Positions 9,759 through 17,446 of a stretch of 40,506 bases of DNA are shown one piece after another. The position numbers and the translations under genes were made by a program. How positions within the stretch are numbered: position 1 is the first letter of the stretch; every line of letters starts with the position of its first letter. This DNA is from Cryomorphaceae bacterium. Lineage in GTDB: Bacteria > Bacteroidota > Bacteroidia > Flavobacteriales > Schleiferiaceae. A model generated the notes under the pieces. That model did not search any database and was not told where the DNA came from. It saw nothing but the letters and a program-made list of their open reading frames with translations. The DNA lies in the NCBI GenBank assembly GCA_011525035.1, contig WTIZ01000045.1:1-40506 (forward strand), read 5' to 3'.

Positions 9759-9803
9759 AAGATCGTTAAAACGAGAAACCTTTTGGCAAAAAGAAGATTT
9801 ACA

Positions 9804-9983
9804 ATGACCCCTAAATTCTTGCGAGGATACTTGCAAGTATTTCGTGACAAAGGGTTAAAAGAAGGTATAAAAGCAGTGGGCCTACCTGTAGCAATAGGTA
9901 TGTTTATGTTCTTTTTAATCAAGGGTGTGGTACTCTACATTCTTCTACCGTACTTGATTGCAAAAGGTGTATTCAGTGGATAA
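9804..9983 (+). CDS. Small membrane protein, unknown function
   Basis: A 59-residue protein starting at the ATG at 9804. A TTG start at 9756 is possible but would overlap the promoter-like box. The N-terminal part is basic and amphipathic (FLRGYLQVFRDKGLKEG). A hydrophobic segment of about 25-30 residues follows (about residues 26-56) and could form one or two membrane passes. I do not recognise the family. It lies 24 bases upstream of the glycosyltransferase in the same reading frame, separated by one TAA, and is probably co-transcribed with it. Confidence 0.6.
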   Translation: MTPKFLRGYLQVFRDKGLKEGIKAVGLPVAIGMFMFFLIKGVVLYILLPYLIAKGVFSG

Positions 9984-10007
9984 ACTCCTTTTAGCTACAT
10001 TGCAGTA

Positions 10008-11408
10008 GTGAAGGATATTTTCCAAAATAATCGATTCCGTTTTTTAGCGTCCGTCCTGCTTCTAGGAAACGCATTTCTATTGCCCATCACCGCAGATGAG
10101 GCATATTATTTTAGTTGGTCTCGAGACTTGTCTTTAGGCTACTACGACCACCCACCCTTGGTTGCTTGGATGATGGGTGCAGTTTCCGCAGAGTATCTAC
10201 GCGTGCCATTTTTAATGCTGGCCTTAGCCTTTGTCTTACTTGGCAAGGAACGTTCAATAGGCAAGTTGATCTTTATTCCAGGAGTTCACTTATTCTTAGG
10301 GGGCGCTTTGCCCGATACACTAATGATAATTACTGGTTTTATGGTGCTTCACTCGTTTAGGAAGTGGGCCAATTCAAGAAATCTCGTTAATGCCGTAGTC
10401 TTGGGTGTGTGCATAGCAGCCTTGGGCTATTCCAAGTTCCATGGAATCTTGTTGATTTTCGCGTTGGCTGTCGGCTATTGGCACCTTCGAAAAGAATGGA
10501 CCTTATACATCGCTATCGGTATCGCGTTCGTGCTCTTGATGCCCTACTTGTGGTGGCAAATGAGTATGGACTGGGTAACCTTCAGGTACCATTTCAGCGG
10601 GAGGTTTGGTTCTGCCAATATCTATACGTTACTAGAGTATATAGGGTTTGGAGCCTTGTTGTGGTGGCCCTTGGTGTTGTTCTTTAGGCAATTACCGATG
10701 TGGGGTAGAGTGCTTATAGTGAGTTCCGTTTTACTCTTTGGTTGGGGGGCTTATAATGGAAGTGCCGAAGTACACTGGCTGCTCGTTTTTATGTGGCTAG
10801 TTCCGGCCCTTGAGCTACCAGATTCAAAGCGTACAAGAAATGTTGCCTACCTAATTGCGATGCTTCATGCCTTGGTTTGGGTTCCTTCAATTCGAGATGT
10901 ACTGTCTTTAAACGACCATTTTAGAGAAGAGGTTCGCGAGATCAATTCGAAAGAGAATGTAGTATTCTTAGATGCCTATCAAGATGCGGCATTATATGAA
11001 TTGGCCACAGGAAAAGAAAGCTACAGCCTATCACATCCGGGCATTCGAACCAGCCAATACAACCTTCAGCCTTATCCTTTCGATGGGGAAGAGGTAGTAG
11101 TTTACAATAGGATGGGTATGGGTAAGCCCTATTTTGAAGGTCCATTCTCTACCGTTCGGGAAACACTCTACGATTTGACCAATCTTCATTATGAATGGGA
11201 GGGGTGGTCGCTACGCTTTGACGCTTCTGAAGTTCCGCAGGGTTACTATTGGATACTTTACACCTATGTTGATGGGATCGAGCAGGGTAGAGAGCGATTG
11301 TGTCCAGGGACGGAAATGCCCAATGTGGTATTTAAGGCAGGCACTGATCAGTTCTTGACGCTTGAAAAGAATTGGATGCCTTCGGGTCTTTGGATTCCAT
11401 TGCCATAA
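10008..11408 (+). CDS. GT39/ArnT-like membrane glycosyltransferase
   Basis: A 466-residue polytopic membrane protein of the PMT/ArnT-like group, which moves sugars from polyprenyl-phosphate carriers to lipids or proteins on the outer face of the inner membrane. Residues 29-48 carry the family signature: an acidic DEAYY in the first periplasmic loop, followed by GYYDHPPLVAW. The acidic residue is the usual catalytic site. About eight or more hydrophobic helices fill residues 10-290, and a soluble C-terminal domain follows. GTG at 10008 is chosen as the start; no ATG is available nearby. The sugar and acceptor cannot be read from the sequence. Confidence 0.82.
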   Translation: MKDIFQNNRFRFLASVLLLGNAFLLPITADEAYYFSWSRDLSLGYYDHPPLVAWMMGAVSAEYLRVPFLMLALAFVLLGKERSIGKLIFIPGVHLFLGGALPDTLMIITGFMVLHSFRKWANSRNLVNAVVLGVCIAALGYSKFHGILLIFALAVGYWHLRKEWTLYIAIGIAFVLLMPYLWWQMSMDWVTFRYHFSGRFGSANIYTLLEYIGFGALLWWPLVLFFRQLPMWGRVLIVSSVLLFGWGAYNGSAEVHWLLVFMWLVPALELPDSKRTRNVAYLIAMLHALVWVPSIRDVLSLNDHFREEVREINSKENVVFLDAYQDAALYELATGKESYSLSHPGIRTSQYNLQPYPFDGEEVVVYNRMGMGKPYFEGPFSTVRETLYDLTNLHYEWEGWSLRFDASEVPQGYYWILYTYVDGIEQGRERLCPGTEMPNVVFKAGTDQFLTLEKNWMPSGLWIPLP

Positions 11409-11440
11409 AAAAATCCCTTGCAGCCGGGCTACAAGGGATT
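11405..11440 (-). terminator. Terminator of trxB (minus strand)
   Basis: The stem AATCCCTTG/CAAGGGATT (11412-11420 with 11432-11440) lies 21 bases past the trxB stop. On the minus strand it is followed by a run of seven T. It abuts the glycosyltransferase stop codon, so it sits between two convergent genes. The plus-strand T run is weak. Confidence 0.8.
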
Positions 11441-11461
11441 GTTCTAATCGTCAGTATAAAC

Positions 11462-12403
11462 TTAATGTCCCAAAGCGGCTAGATATCTCTCGCTCTCAAG
11501 CGCAGCCATACAGCCTGTTCCTGCTGCAGTCACCGCTTGACGGTAGATTTTATCCTGCGCATCTCCACTACAGAAGACGCCTGGGAAATTAGTAGCTGTT
11601 GAATCTGGTTTGGTGATGATGTAGCCTGTGTCGTCCATATCAATCTGGCCTTTGAAGATGTCCGTATTTGGTTTATGGCCAATAGCAACGAAGAAGCCAG
11701 TAGCAGGAATCTCAATTTCCTCACCTGTTTGATTGTTCTTGGCTTTCACCGCTGTCAATCCTTTGTCATCACCTAAAAGGTCAACAGTTTCAGTGTTCCA
11801 AAGCACTTCAATATTATCTGTAGCTAATACTCTGTTTTGCATTGCTTTTGAAGCTCGCATTTGGTCACGACGAACAAGCATAGTCACCTTAGGACATAGC
11901 TTTGCGAGGTAGGTAGCTTCCTCAGCTGCGGTATCTCCTGCACCGACAACAACAACCTCTTGTCCTTTGTAAAAGAAACCGTCACAAACGGCACATGCAC
12001 TAACGCCAAAGCCCATGAATTTTTCTTCAGCAGGCAGTCCGAGGTACTTCGCAGATGCCCCAGTAGAAATAATCACTGTACGCGCTTGAATCTGAGTACT
12101 TTCATCAATGGTCAATGTATGGTAACCGCCTTCTTCAGAATTAAGCTCAGCCTTGGTAACAAGACCAAAGCGAACTTCTGTACCAAAACGCTCTGCTTGA
12201 TTTTTTAAATCTTCCATCATGGCATTGCCATCAACACCTTGAGGGTATCCCGGGAAATTATCAACTTCAGTTGTTGTGGTAAGCTGGCCTCCTGGTTGAA
12301 GCCCCATATACATAAGTGGTTTCAAATCTGCGCGTGCTGCGTATATTGCGGCCGTATAACCCGCCGGACCTGAACCTATAATGATGCAATCGTGTTGTTC
12401 CAT
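11462..12403 (-). CDS. trxB: Thioredoxin reductase
   Basis: A 313-residue flavoenzyme that uses NADPH to reduce thioredoxin in the cytoplasm. The FAD-binding GSGPAG motif is at residues 10-15. The redox-active CAVC pair (Cys137, Cys140) is followed by DG. The NADPH site GAGDTA lies near 154-159, and the C-terminal FAD motif GVFCSGD is present. Length is normal. The gene is convergent with the glycosyltransferase and divergent from the lipoprotein operon, sharing an 80- to 100-base promoter region with it. Confidence 0.97.
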   Translation of the reverse strand: MEQHDCIIIGSGPAGYTAAIYAARADLKPLMYMGLQPGGQLTTTTEVDNFPGYPQGVDGNAMMEDLKNQAERFGTEVRFGLVTKAELNSEEGGYHTLTIDESTQIQARTVIISTGASAKYLGLPAEEKFMGFGVSACAVCDGFFYKGQEVVVVGAGDTAAEEATYLAKLCPKVTMLVRRDQMRASKAMQNRVLATDNIEVLWNTETVDLLGDDKGLTAVKAKNNQTGEEIEIPATGFFVAIGHKPNTDIFKGQIDMDDTGYIITKPDSTATNFPGVFCSGDAQDKIYRQAVTAAGTGCMAALESERYLAALGH

Positions 12404-12410
12404 AGTAACC

Positions 12411-12438
12411 TTGAATTTGGAAAGTCAAATTTAGTTTG
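12411..12438 (+). promoter_or_regulatory. Candidate promoter for the lipoprotein operon
   Basis: TTG (12411-12413), a 17-base spacer, and TTAGTTTG (12431-12438), one mismatch from TAnnTTTG. It overlaps the trxB -7 box on the other strand, so the two promoters may compete. Confidence 0.35.
12426..12433 (-). promoter_or_regulatory. Candidate -7 promoter element for trxB
   Basis: On the minus strand this reads TAAATTTG, a perfect TAnnTTTG, 22 bases before the trxB ATG. A TTTG box lies upstream but only 13 bases away, closer than usual. Confidence 0.5.
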
Positions 12439-12507
12439 AATTGACCCAAAAATCTATTCCTCTAAGCTATCTCCAAATAGGTTTTGTTAATGAGTTATAA
12501 ACCATTT

Positions 12508-13146
12508 ATGAAGAAATCAATTTGGGTAATTCTAGTCGCATTTGTTGCTAGTTGTACCCCTACCAAAATTGTCGTTCCATTGGAAGAAGGACAAGTTCAA
12601 GTTGGCGCTACACTGGGTCGCCCAAAAATCAATTCAGGTAGTCTACCGCTTTTGGGAGTTTATGCCGCAAAAGGTATAAGTGAGAATACCACGGCCTATG
12701 GCGCAGCCCAACTAAGTTCGGCGTTGTTTGGAGCCATACAGCTGGATGGAGGTGTGGTTAAAGGCCTTCGACCTTCTCAAGGCTTAACTCCGGGTTTTAG
12801 CTACAGCTATGGCGGTAATGTATTTGTCAGCGCAAGAGATTACGCCGTTCGCGTGTATCCTGAAGCAGGAGCAAATATGTTTTGGCAGAGGGGACCTCAC
12901 ATTTTAAATGTCAGTGCAAACAGTTGGGTAGATCCGACTTGGTTCCTTGCGGAATATGGCAGAGGGCAAATATTGGCACCTTCATTAGGTGCTGGGTACA
13001 GACTTCGTTACAAATGGCTCGAAGTACAAGCCGAATACAAAATTGTTAATCCAACCCGAGAAATTCATGTGCCTCAAGCCTATGTTCCGTCAACCTTAGG
13101 GCTAGGTGGTAGAGGGTTTTACTGGGGTGCAGCCATAAACTTTTAA
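12508..13146 (+). CDS. Lipoprotein, probable outer-membrane barrel-like, unknown function
   Basis: A 212-residue protein. The start at 12508 gives a lipoprotein signal (MKKSIWVILVAFVASC), with the lipid-bearing Cys at residue 16. Earlier starts at 12484 (TTG) and 12490 would lengthen the signal needlessly. The body alternates short amphipathic strands with Gly-rich turns and ends in a Phe (AINF), as in outer-membrane beta-barrel proteins. I recognise no named family. The next gene starts 2 bases after the stop, so the two lipoproteins form an operon. Confidence 0.7.
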   Translation: MKKSIWVILVAFVASCTPTKIVVPLEEGQVQVGATLGRPKINSGSLPLLGVYAAKGISENTTAYGAAQLSSALFGAIQLDGGVVKGLRPSQGLTPGFSYSYGGNVFVSARDYAVRVYPEAGANMFWQRGPHILNVSANSWVDPTWFLAEYGRGQILAPSLGAGYRLRYKWLEVQAEYKIVNPTREIHVPQAYVPSTLGLGGRGFYWGAAINF

Positions 13147-13148
13147 AG

Positions 13149-13997
13149 ATGAAGAAGACATTATATATCATTACAGTGTGCCTAGGTATTGCCTCTTGCG
13201 CAGATATAGGTTCAGCCATGTTCTTTGGTGGCAGTGGAGATTATGATTTCTCAAATGCGGATTTAGACGCAGCCTATCACATTGATGAAGAGAAAATTCA
13301 CCTTTTCACTGTTCCTTCTGAAGACGACACTATTCATGGCTTGTTTTTAGGCGATTTTTCACAGATTGAAAACGATACCATTATCGTCTACTTGCACGGT
13401 AATGGACCTTCTATGGATGGTTTCTGGTCTACAGTAGCCGTGTTAGCAAATATTGGTGATCAGCATCGTTATGGCGTGGTGATGTACGATTATCGAGGGT
13501 ATGGAAAAAGTACCGGTACTACTCAAAATGCCGCTTCGATGGCTGCTGATTATGACGCGGTTATGTTATGGCTTGAGGATAGGGGGTTAACCTCTGATCG
13601 AATGGTGGTATTTGCAAATTCATTGGGTTCTTTACCTGCAGGCCCTGCGGCGGCTGGCGGTTCACGTATTACGGTGGAAAAACTGGTAATGGAAGTTCCC
13701 CAAAGTTCCGCAGATGTTATTATGCAAAACGCCACCGGATTGAGTTTGCCCTCTTCAATGATTACTGAATACAACTTTGACCTTGGTCAAGACATGGAAA
13801 ATTATCCCGGTGAACTCCTTTGGATGCATGCAGAAGAGGATGATGTAGCACCGGTTGAAACAGCTCGCAGTGCCATGCGTAGACACGAAGGTACCTACTA
13901 TAGAGAAGAGGTTTATCCGAATGTAGGTCACGGTTTACGTTGGGATATCGGCAACGAAGAATGGACGCGCGTAATTCATGAATTCATTCTAAATTAA
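13149..13997 (+). CDS. Alpha/beta-hydrolase lipoprotein
   Basis: A 282-residue protein with a lipoprotein signal (lipobox IASC, Cys17), so it is probably membrane-anchored and faces the periplasm. The fold signs are HGNG at residues 83-86 (oxyanion region), YDYRGYGKS at 113-121, a nucleophile elbow ANSLG with Ser158, an acid at Asp231 or Asp232 (AEEDDVAP), and His261 in VGHG. It resembles BEM46/FrsA-type serine hydrolases. The elbow has Ala where most hydrolases have the first Gly. The substrate is unknown. It follows the other lipoprotein by 2 bases, and a tRNA gene starts 11 bases after it. Confidence 0.82.
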   Translation: MKKTLYIITVCLGIASCADIGSAMFFGGSGDYDFSNADLDAAYHIDEEKIHLFTVPSEDDTIHGLFLGDFSQIENDTIIVYLHGNGPSMDGFWSTVAVLANIGDQHRYGVVMYDYRGYGKSTGTTQNAASMAADYDAVMLWLEDRGLTSDRMVVFANSLGSLPAGPAAAGGSRITVEKLVMEVPQSSADVIMQNATGLSLPSSMITEYNFDLGQDMENYPGELLWMHAEEDDVAPVETARSAMRRHEGTYYREEVYPNVGHGLRWDIGNEEWTRVIHEFILN

Positions 13998-14008
13998 CTC
14001 TTGGAATT

Positions 14009-14081
14009 CGGGATGTAGCTCAGGTGGTAGAGTACACGTCTGGGGGGCGTGTGGTCGCAGGTTCAAGTCCTGTCATCCCGA
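14009..14081 (+). tRNA. tRNA-Pro (anticodon GGG)
   Basis: A complete 73-base cloverleaf. The acceptor CGGGATG pairs perfectly with CATCCCG. The D stem is GCTC/GAGT, the anticodon stem CACGT/GCGTG with loop CTGGGGG (anticodon GGG at 14042-14044), and the T arm GCAGG TTCAAGT CCTGT. The discriminator is A, and CCA is not encoded. It reads CCC and CCU proline codons. Confidence 0.96.
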
Positions 14082-14094
14082 CAAAATATTCTTG

Positions 14095-14130
14095 AAAGGA
14101 CTGCTGTTATTGGCGGTCCTTTTTGTTTTA
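14095..14130 (+). terminator. Terminator after tRNA-Pro
   Basis: A 10-bp stem (AAAGGACTGC with GCGGTCCTTT, one U-G wobble) closes an 8-base loop and is followed by TTGTTTT. The wobble pairs only in the plus-strand RNA, which fixes the direction. Confidence 0.88.
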
Positions 14131-14272
14131 GATATCTCATAAATGAACCATTTTGTTTCGATATTTTCATGTTGAACAATTGAATTCAATAAAAAAGGCA
14201 TTTAATGAGATAATTGGTGAGCTAAGTCCTTTCTCTGAATCTACATCTTGGAGGTATCAAACACATGATGAG

Positions 14273-15133
14273 ATGAGAACTTTTGTACTAACATTATTGC
14301 TATTTGTTTTTGGAATTGCTCAAGGACAACAACTCGAATTAAAAGGGACTTCTTACGGGGCGGTAACATCTGCCATGTATAAAGAAGCAAAACTCAAAGT
14401 GGCTGTTACTCCACAAGAATTCCATGAATTGACCCTCGCTTATCCAGAACTTAAAATCTTTTTCGCAAATCGAATGGATTATCAAGACTGCATGCTAGGG
14501 TATGGTAGCGTTGTTCGTTGGGAATTGACGGAGGAGGAAAAGAGAAACTTGCGCAATTTCGTGAAGCGAAATGGTGGCAAGATGCCTATATATAGACCAC
14601 TTAAATCAGTTTCTCCCTCACCCATATCACCAGCACCAGAGGCTGAAGCAAAAACCACTGAAGTAGAGAAGGTAGAACAAGAGAAGGTAGTCCTTCTTGA
14701 AACTGTTGAATCCGCTACACCTCCCATTAATACACCCGTTAGACAGATTGAAACGGAGGAGGAATTACCTCAACCATTGAATAAGAGATCTTCGAGAGAA
14801 GTATTGGTTACCCCTCCTATGAAGTATGAATCCGGAAGACTTACAATGAATGGTGAGGACTTACCGTTCCGTGAGGCAAAGGCACTCTCTAGAGTAAGTG
14901 ATTCTGACGCTTTTCGGCATTTTCGTCGTGCCGGTATTTTAAGGGGGTGGAATTTCCTATGGGGTTATACATCTGCTGCTGCTATGTGGATCGGAACGGT
15001 AGATGCTGATCCTGCATCGACCGTTGTAGGTGCTGCATTTACTGGAGTAGTAATAGCTCGCGAGAAACTTCGAAACCAAGCTATTGAAGAGGCTGTCTTT
15101 GAATATAATTCTGTATTACCTGGTAACGAATAG
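14273..15133 (+). CDS. Secreted or membrane protein of unknown function
   Basis: A 286-residue protein. The ATG at 14273 gives a clear signal peptide (MRTFVLTLLLFVFGIAQGQ). An open frame reaches back to 14153, but that start would hide the signal. The N-terminal third is a small mixed domain. The middle is a Pro/Glu/Val-rich linker (about residues 105-190) with repeats of EKVE. The C-terminal part has a conserved-looking block ending SDAFRHFRRAG and then two short Gly/Ala-rich hydrophobic stretches. I know similar C-terminal blocks from uncharacterised Bacteroidota proteins but can assign no function. It stands alone between two terminators. Confidence 0.7.
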   Translation: MRTFVLTLLLFVFGIAQGQQLELKGTSYGAVTSAMYKEAKLKVAVTPQEFHELTLAYPELKIFFANRMDYQDCMLGYGSVVRWELTEEEKRNLRNFVKRNGGKMPIYRPLKSVSPSPISPAPEAEAKTTEVEKVEQEKVVLLETVESATPPINTPVRQIETEEELPQPLNKRSSREVLVTPPMKYESGRLTMNGEDLPFREAKALSRVSDSDAFRHFRRAGILRGWNFLWGYTSAAAMWIGTVDADPASTVVGAAFTGVVIAREKLRNQAIEEAVFEYNSVLPGNE

Positions 15134-15157
15134 AGTGTTAAAGAAGGTTAAGTGATT

Positions 15158-15186
15158 GCCAGTCGAGTCTTTCGGCTGGCTTTTTT
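15158..15186 (+). terminator. Terminator of the secreted unknown gene
   Basis: The stem GCCAGTCGA/TCGGCTGGC (one U-G wobble) closes a 5-base loop and is followed by six T. Confidence 0.9.
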
Positions 15187-15237
15187 CATTCTAAAAGTTT
15201 GCTGCTGTATCTTGTTGGCAATCGAACACACTCTGAA

Positions 15238-16611
15238 ATGAATACTCGCTTAATCTTAATTACTGTAATAGCCTCAATCGGTGGCTTACTATTCGGTTAC
15301 GATACCGGAGTTATTAATGGTACACAATACTTCTTGAGTAAAAACTTTGACTTGACCGCACTTGAAAAGGGCTGGGTGGTCGGTAGTGCACTCATTGGAT
15401 GCTTTGTAGGTTCAGCTGTTGCAGGAACCCTCAGTAAGCAGTACGGACGGAAAGTGAGCCTCATTTTATCTGCAGTTCTCTTTACCGTTTCTGCGTGGGG
15501 TTCTGGCTTGCCTTCTTTCTTGCCTCAATCCGTGGGCCTTTTGGTGGTATTTAGACTAATAGGAGGGCTCGGTATAGGCATTGCTTCAATGAATGCGCCC
15601 ATGTATATTTCTGAGCTTGCACCTGTACATATTCGCGGTAGGTTGGTTACCATTTACCAATTAGGCATTGTGTTTGGCTTTTTGCTTGTCTTCCTCGCTA
15701 CCTATTTCATTGGTCAAGGTCAAACTGAAGATTACAATGTTTCAACCGGATGGCGCATTATGTTTTGGTCGGAACTCGTGCCAAGTCTACTTTTTTTAGT
15801 GATGCTGTTTATCGTACCAAAGAGTCCGAGATGGTTGTTTCTGCAAGGAAAAGAGCAAGAGGCTAGAGAAATTTTAATTAAGCATCAAGGTGAAGATGGG
15901 ATTGAGGATACCATTTCTGAAATTTCGACAGCCATTAAAGAAAGTGAAGGCGCGCTATCCTTGACAGATCTCTTTAAAAGCAACGTTGGTAAAATCGTTG
16001 TAATAGGGAGTATATTATCTATTGTCCAGCAATTCACGGGCATTAATGCAGTGTTATACTACGGCGCCGATATCTTCGAGAAAGCGCTCGGTTTCGGTCC
16101 TGATGATGTTCTAAAGCAACAGGTTCTTTTGGCTACTGTAAACGTCGTTTGTACCCTTATCGCAATGTATTTAGTGGATAAATGGGGGAGAAAGCCGCTA
16201 GTGATCTTAGGATGTGTGGGTATGATTACCGGTTTCTCCTTACTAGCAGGTACGCTTATGACGGATAATGTTGGACTGCTATCGCTGTTGGGTATTCTGT
16301 TCTTTATTGGTTCATTCTCATTATCCATGGGACCAGTAGTTTGGGTACTACTTTCCGAAATATTCCCGAACAATGCCCGCTCGATCGGTATGTCTATTGC
16401 TGTAAGCGTGCAGTGGATTGCGAACTACTTGGTATCTCAATTCTTTCCGGTTGTGGTGGAGAGCGAACTCAATAATAGTCCAGCCTTTAACGGAGCATTG
16501 CCTTATTTGTTATTCATAGGTTGTATTGCCTTTGGAATCTTCTTTACGATAAAGTATATCCCTGAAACCAAGAATAAATCTCTTGAGGAGATCGAATCCA
16601 TCTGGAACTAA
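15238..16611 (+). CDS. MFS sugar porter family transporter
   Basis: A 457-residue inner-membrane symporter or facilitator of the XylE/AraE/GLUT family. It has twelve predicted helices. The family marks are all present: GGLLFGYDTGVING near the N-terminus, YGRK in loop 2-3, RGRLV in loop 4-5, PKSPRWLF at the end of helix 6, QQFTGINAV in helix 7, DKWGRKPL in loop 8-9 and PETK at the C-terminus. The start is the ATG at 15238; an upstream start at 15199 would add residues before the first helix. The next gene starts inside its stop codon (TAATG), so the two are translationally coupled. The sugar or polyol carried cannot be read from sequence. Confidence 0.92.
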   Translation: MNTRLILITVIASIGGLLFGYDTGVINGTQYFLSKNFDLTALEKGWVVGSALIGCFVGSAVAGTLSKQYGRKVSLILSAVLFTVSAWGSGLPSFLPQSVGLLVVFRLIGGLGIGIASMNAPMYISELAPVHIRGRLVTIYQLGIVFGFLLVFLATYFIGQGQTEDYNVSTGWRIMFWSELVPSLLFLVMLFIVPKSPRWLFLQGKEQEAREILIKHQGEDGIEDTISEISTAIKESEGALSLTDLFKSNVGKIVVIGSILSIVQQFTGINAVLYYGADIFEKALGFGPDDVLKQQVLLATVNVVCTLIAMYLVDKWGRKPLVILGCVGMITGFSLLAGTLMTDNVGLLSLLGILFFIGSFSLSMGPVVWVLLSEIFPNNARSIGMSIAVSVQWIANYLVSQFFPVVVESELNNSPAFNGALPYLLFIGCIAFGIFFTIKYIPETKNKSLEEIESIWN

Positions 16612-17420
16612 TGAATCTAGAACTAGAATTAAATGAAGAACTGCAGCTCAATCAACAGCAGGTTGAGTTCTACAAGAAGAATAATTTCATCAAGGTGAAA
16701 AATGTTTTTTCGCCGGAGCTGATTGCCTACTTCAATCGGGTAATTACTAAGAAGGTGAATGAAGTCAACCAACAGAAAACTCCTTTAGAGGGACGAGATA
16801 CTTATGGAAAAGCGTTCCTTCAACTATTTAACCTTTGGGAATTAGACGAGGAGATTAAAAAGTTTGTGAGCAGTCGAAGAATGGCTCATATCGCCGCACA
16901 ACTCATGGAGGTAGAAGGGGTTCGATTGTACCACGACCAAGCCCTTTTTAAAGAGGCAGGAGGTGGAATTACGCCGTGGCACGCAGACCAATACTATTGG
17001 CCCTTGAGCTCGGATAAAACCATAACAGCTTGGGTGCCTCTGCAGGCTACACCATTAGAAATGGGTCCCTTAGAATTCAGTGCTGGTAGTCAAGAAATTC
17101 TTGACGGTAGGGATTTAAGTATTAGCGACGATAGTGAGGCTAGGATTCAAAAACGTTTAAAAGTCACAGATTTTGAACATGTAGTAGCCCCTTTCGACAT
17201 TGGCGAAATCAGCTTCCATTCGGGTTGGATTTTCCATAGGGCAGGAGCGAATACTACATCGCACATGCGCAAGGTGATGACAGTGATCTACATGGACAAA
17301 CACATGAAGTTAAAGGCACCTGAGAATCCTGGTCAACAAAATGATTGGGAAACTTGGTGTCCCGGAGCAGAGATAGGCGAGGTGATTAATTCACCGATTA
17401 ACCCCATTCTGTTTGATTAA
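16611..17420 (+). CDS. Phytanoyl-CoA dioxygenase family (PhyH) Fe(II)/2-oxoglutarate oxygenase
   Basis: A 269-residue soluble enzyme expected to hydroxylate a small substrate using O2, Fe(II) and 2-oxoglutarate. The iron ligands are visible: His124 and Asp126 in WHADQYYWP, and the distal His209 in FHRAG. Arg220, 11 residues later, fits the 2-oxoglutarate carboxylate. The first 30 residues match the usual FKKNGFI-type start of the family. It lies between two transporter genes and overlaps the first by one base, so its substrate is probably one of the imported solutes. The family includes ectoine hydroxylase and phosphonate oxygenases, but nothing here singles out either. Confidence 0.9.
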   Translation: MNLELELNEELQLNQQQVEFYKKNNFIKVKNVFSPELIAYFNRVITKKVNEVNQQKTPLEGRDTYGKAFLQLFNLWELDEEIKKFVSSRRMAHIAAQLMEVEGVRLYHDQALFKEAGGGITPWHADQYYWPLSSDKTITAWVPLQATPLEMGPLEFSAGSQEILDGRDLSISDDSEARIQKRLKVTDFEHVVAPFDIGEISFHSGWIFHRAGANTTSHMRKVMTVIYMDKHMKLKAPENPGQQNDWETWCPGAEIGEVINSPINPILFD

Positions 17421-17446
17421 TACTATCTTACCCTAAATGCACTCTT

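Noticed and set aside
9804-11408. The small membrane protein and the glycosyltransferase as one gene broken by a TAA.
   Set aside because: They are in the same frame, but each has its own sensible ends, and a shared frame arises by chance one time in three.
14009-14130. tRNA-Pro as a possible attachment site for an integrated element.
   Set aside because: No integrase, repeated tRNA end or foreign gene block lies nearby, and a normal terminator follows.
14153-14272. An N-terminal extension of the secreted unknown protein from 14153.
   Set aside because: It would put about 40 polar residues before a very clear signal peptide, and no ATG starts it.
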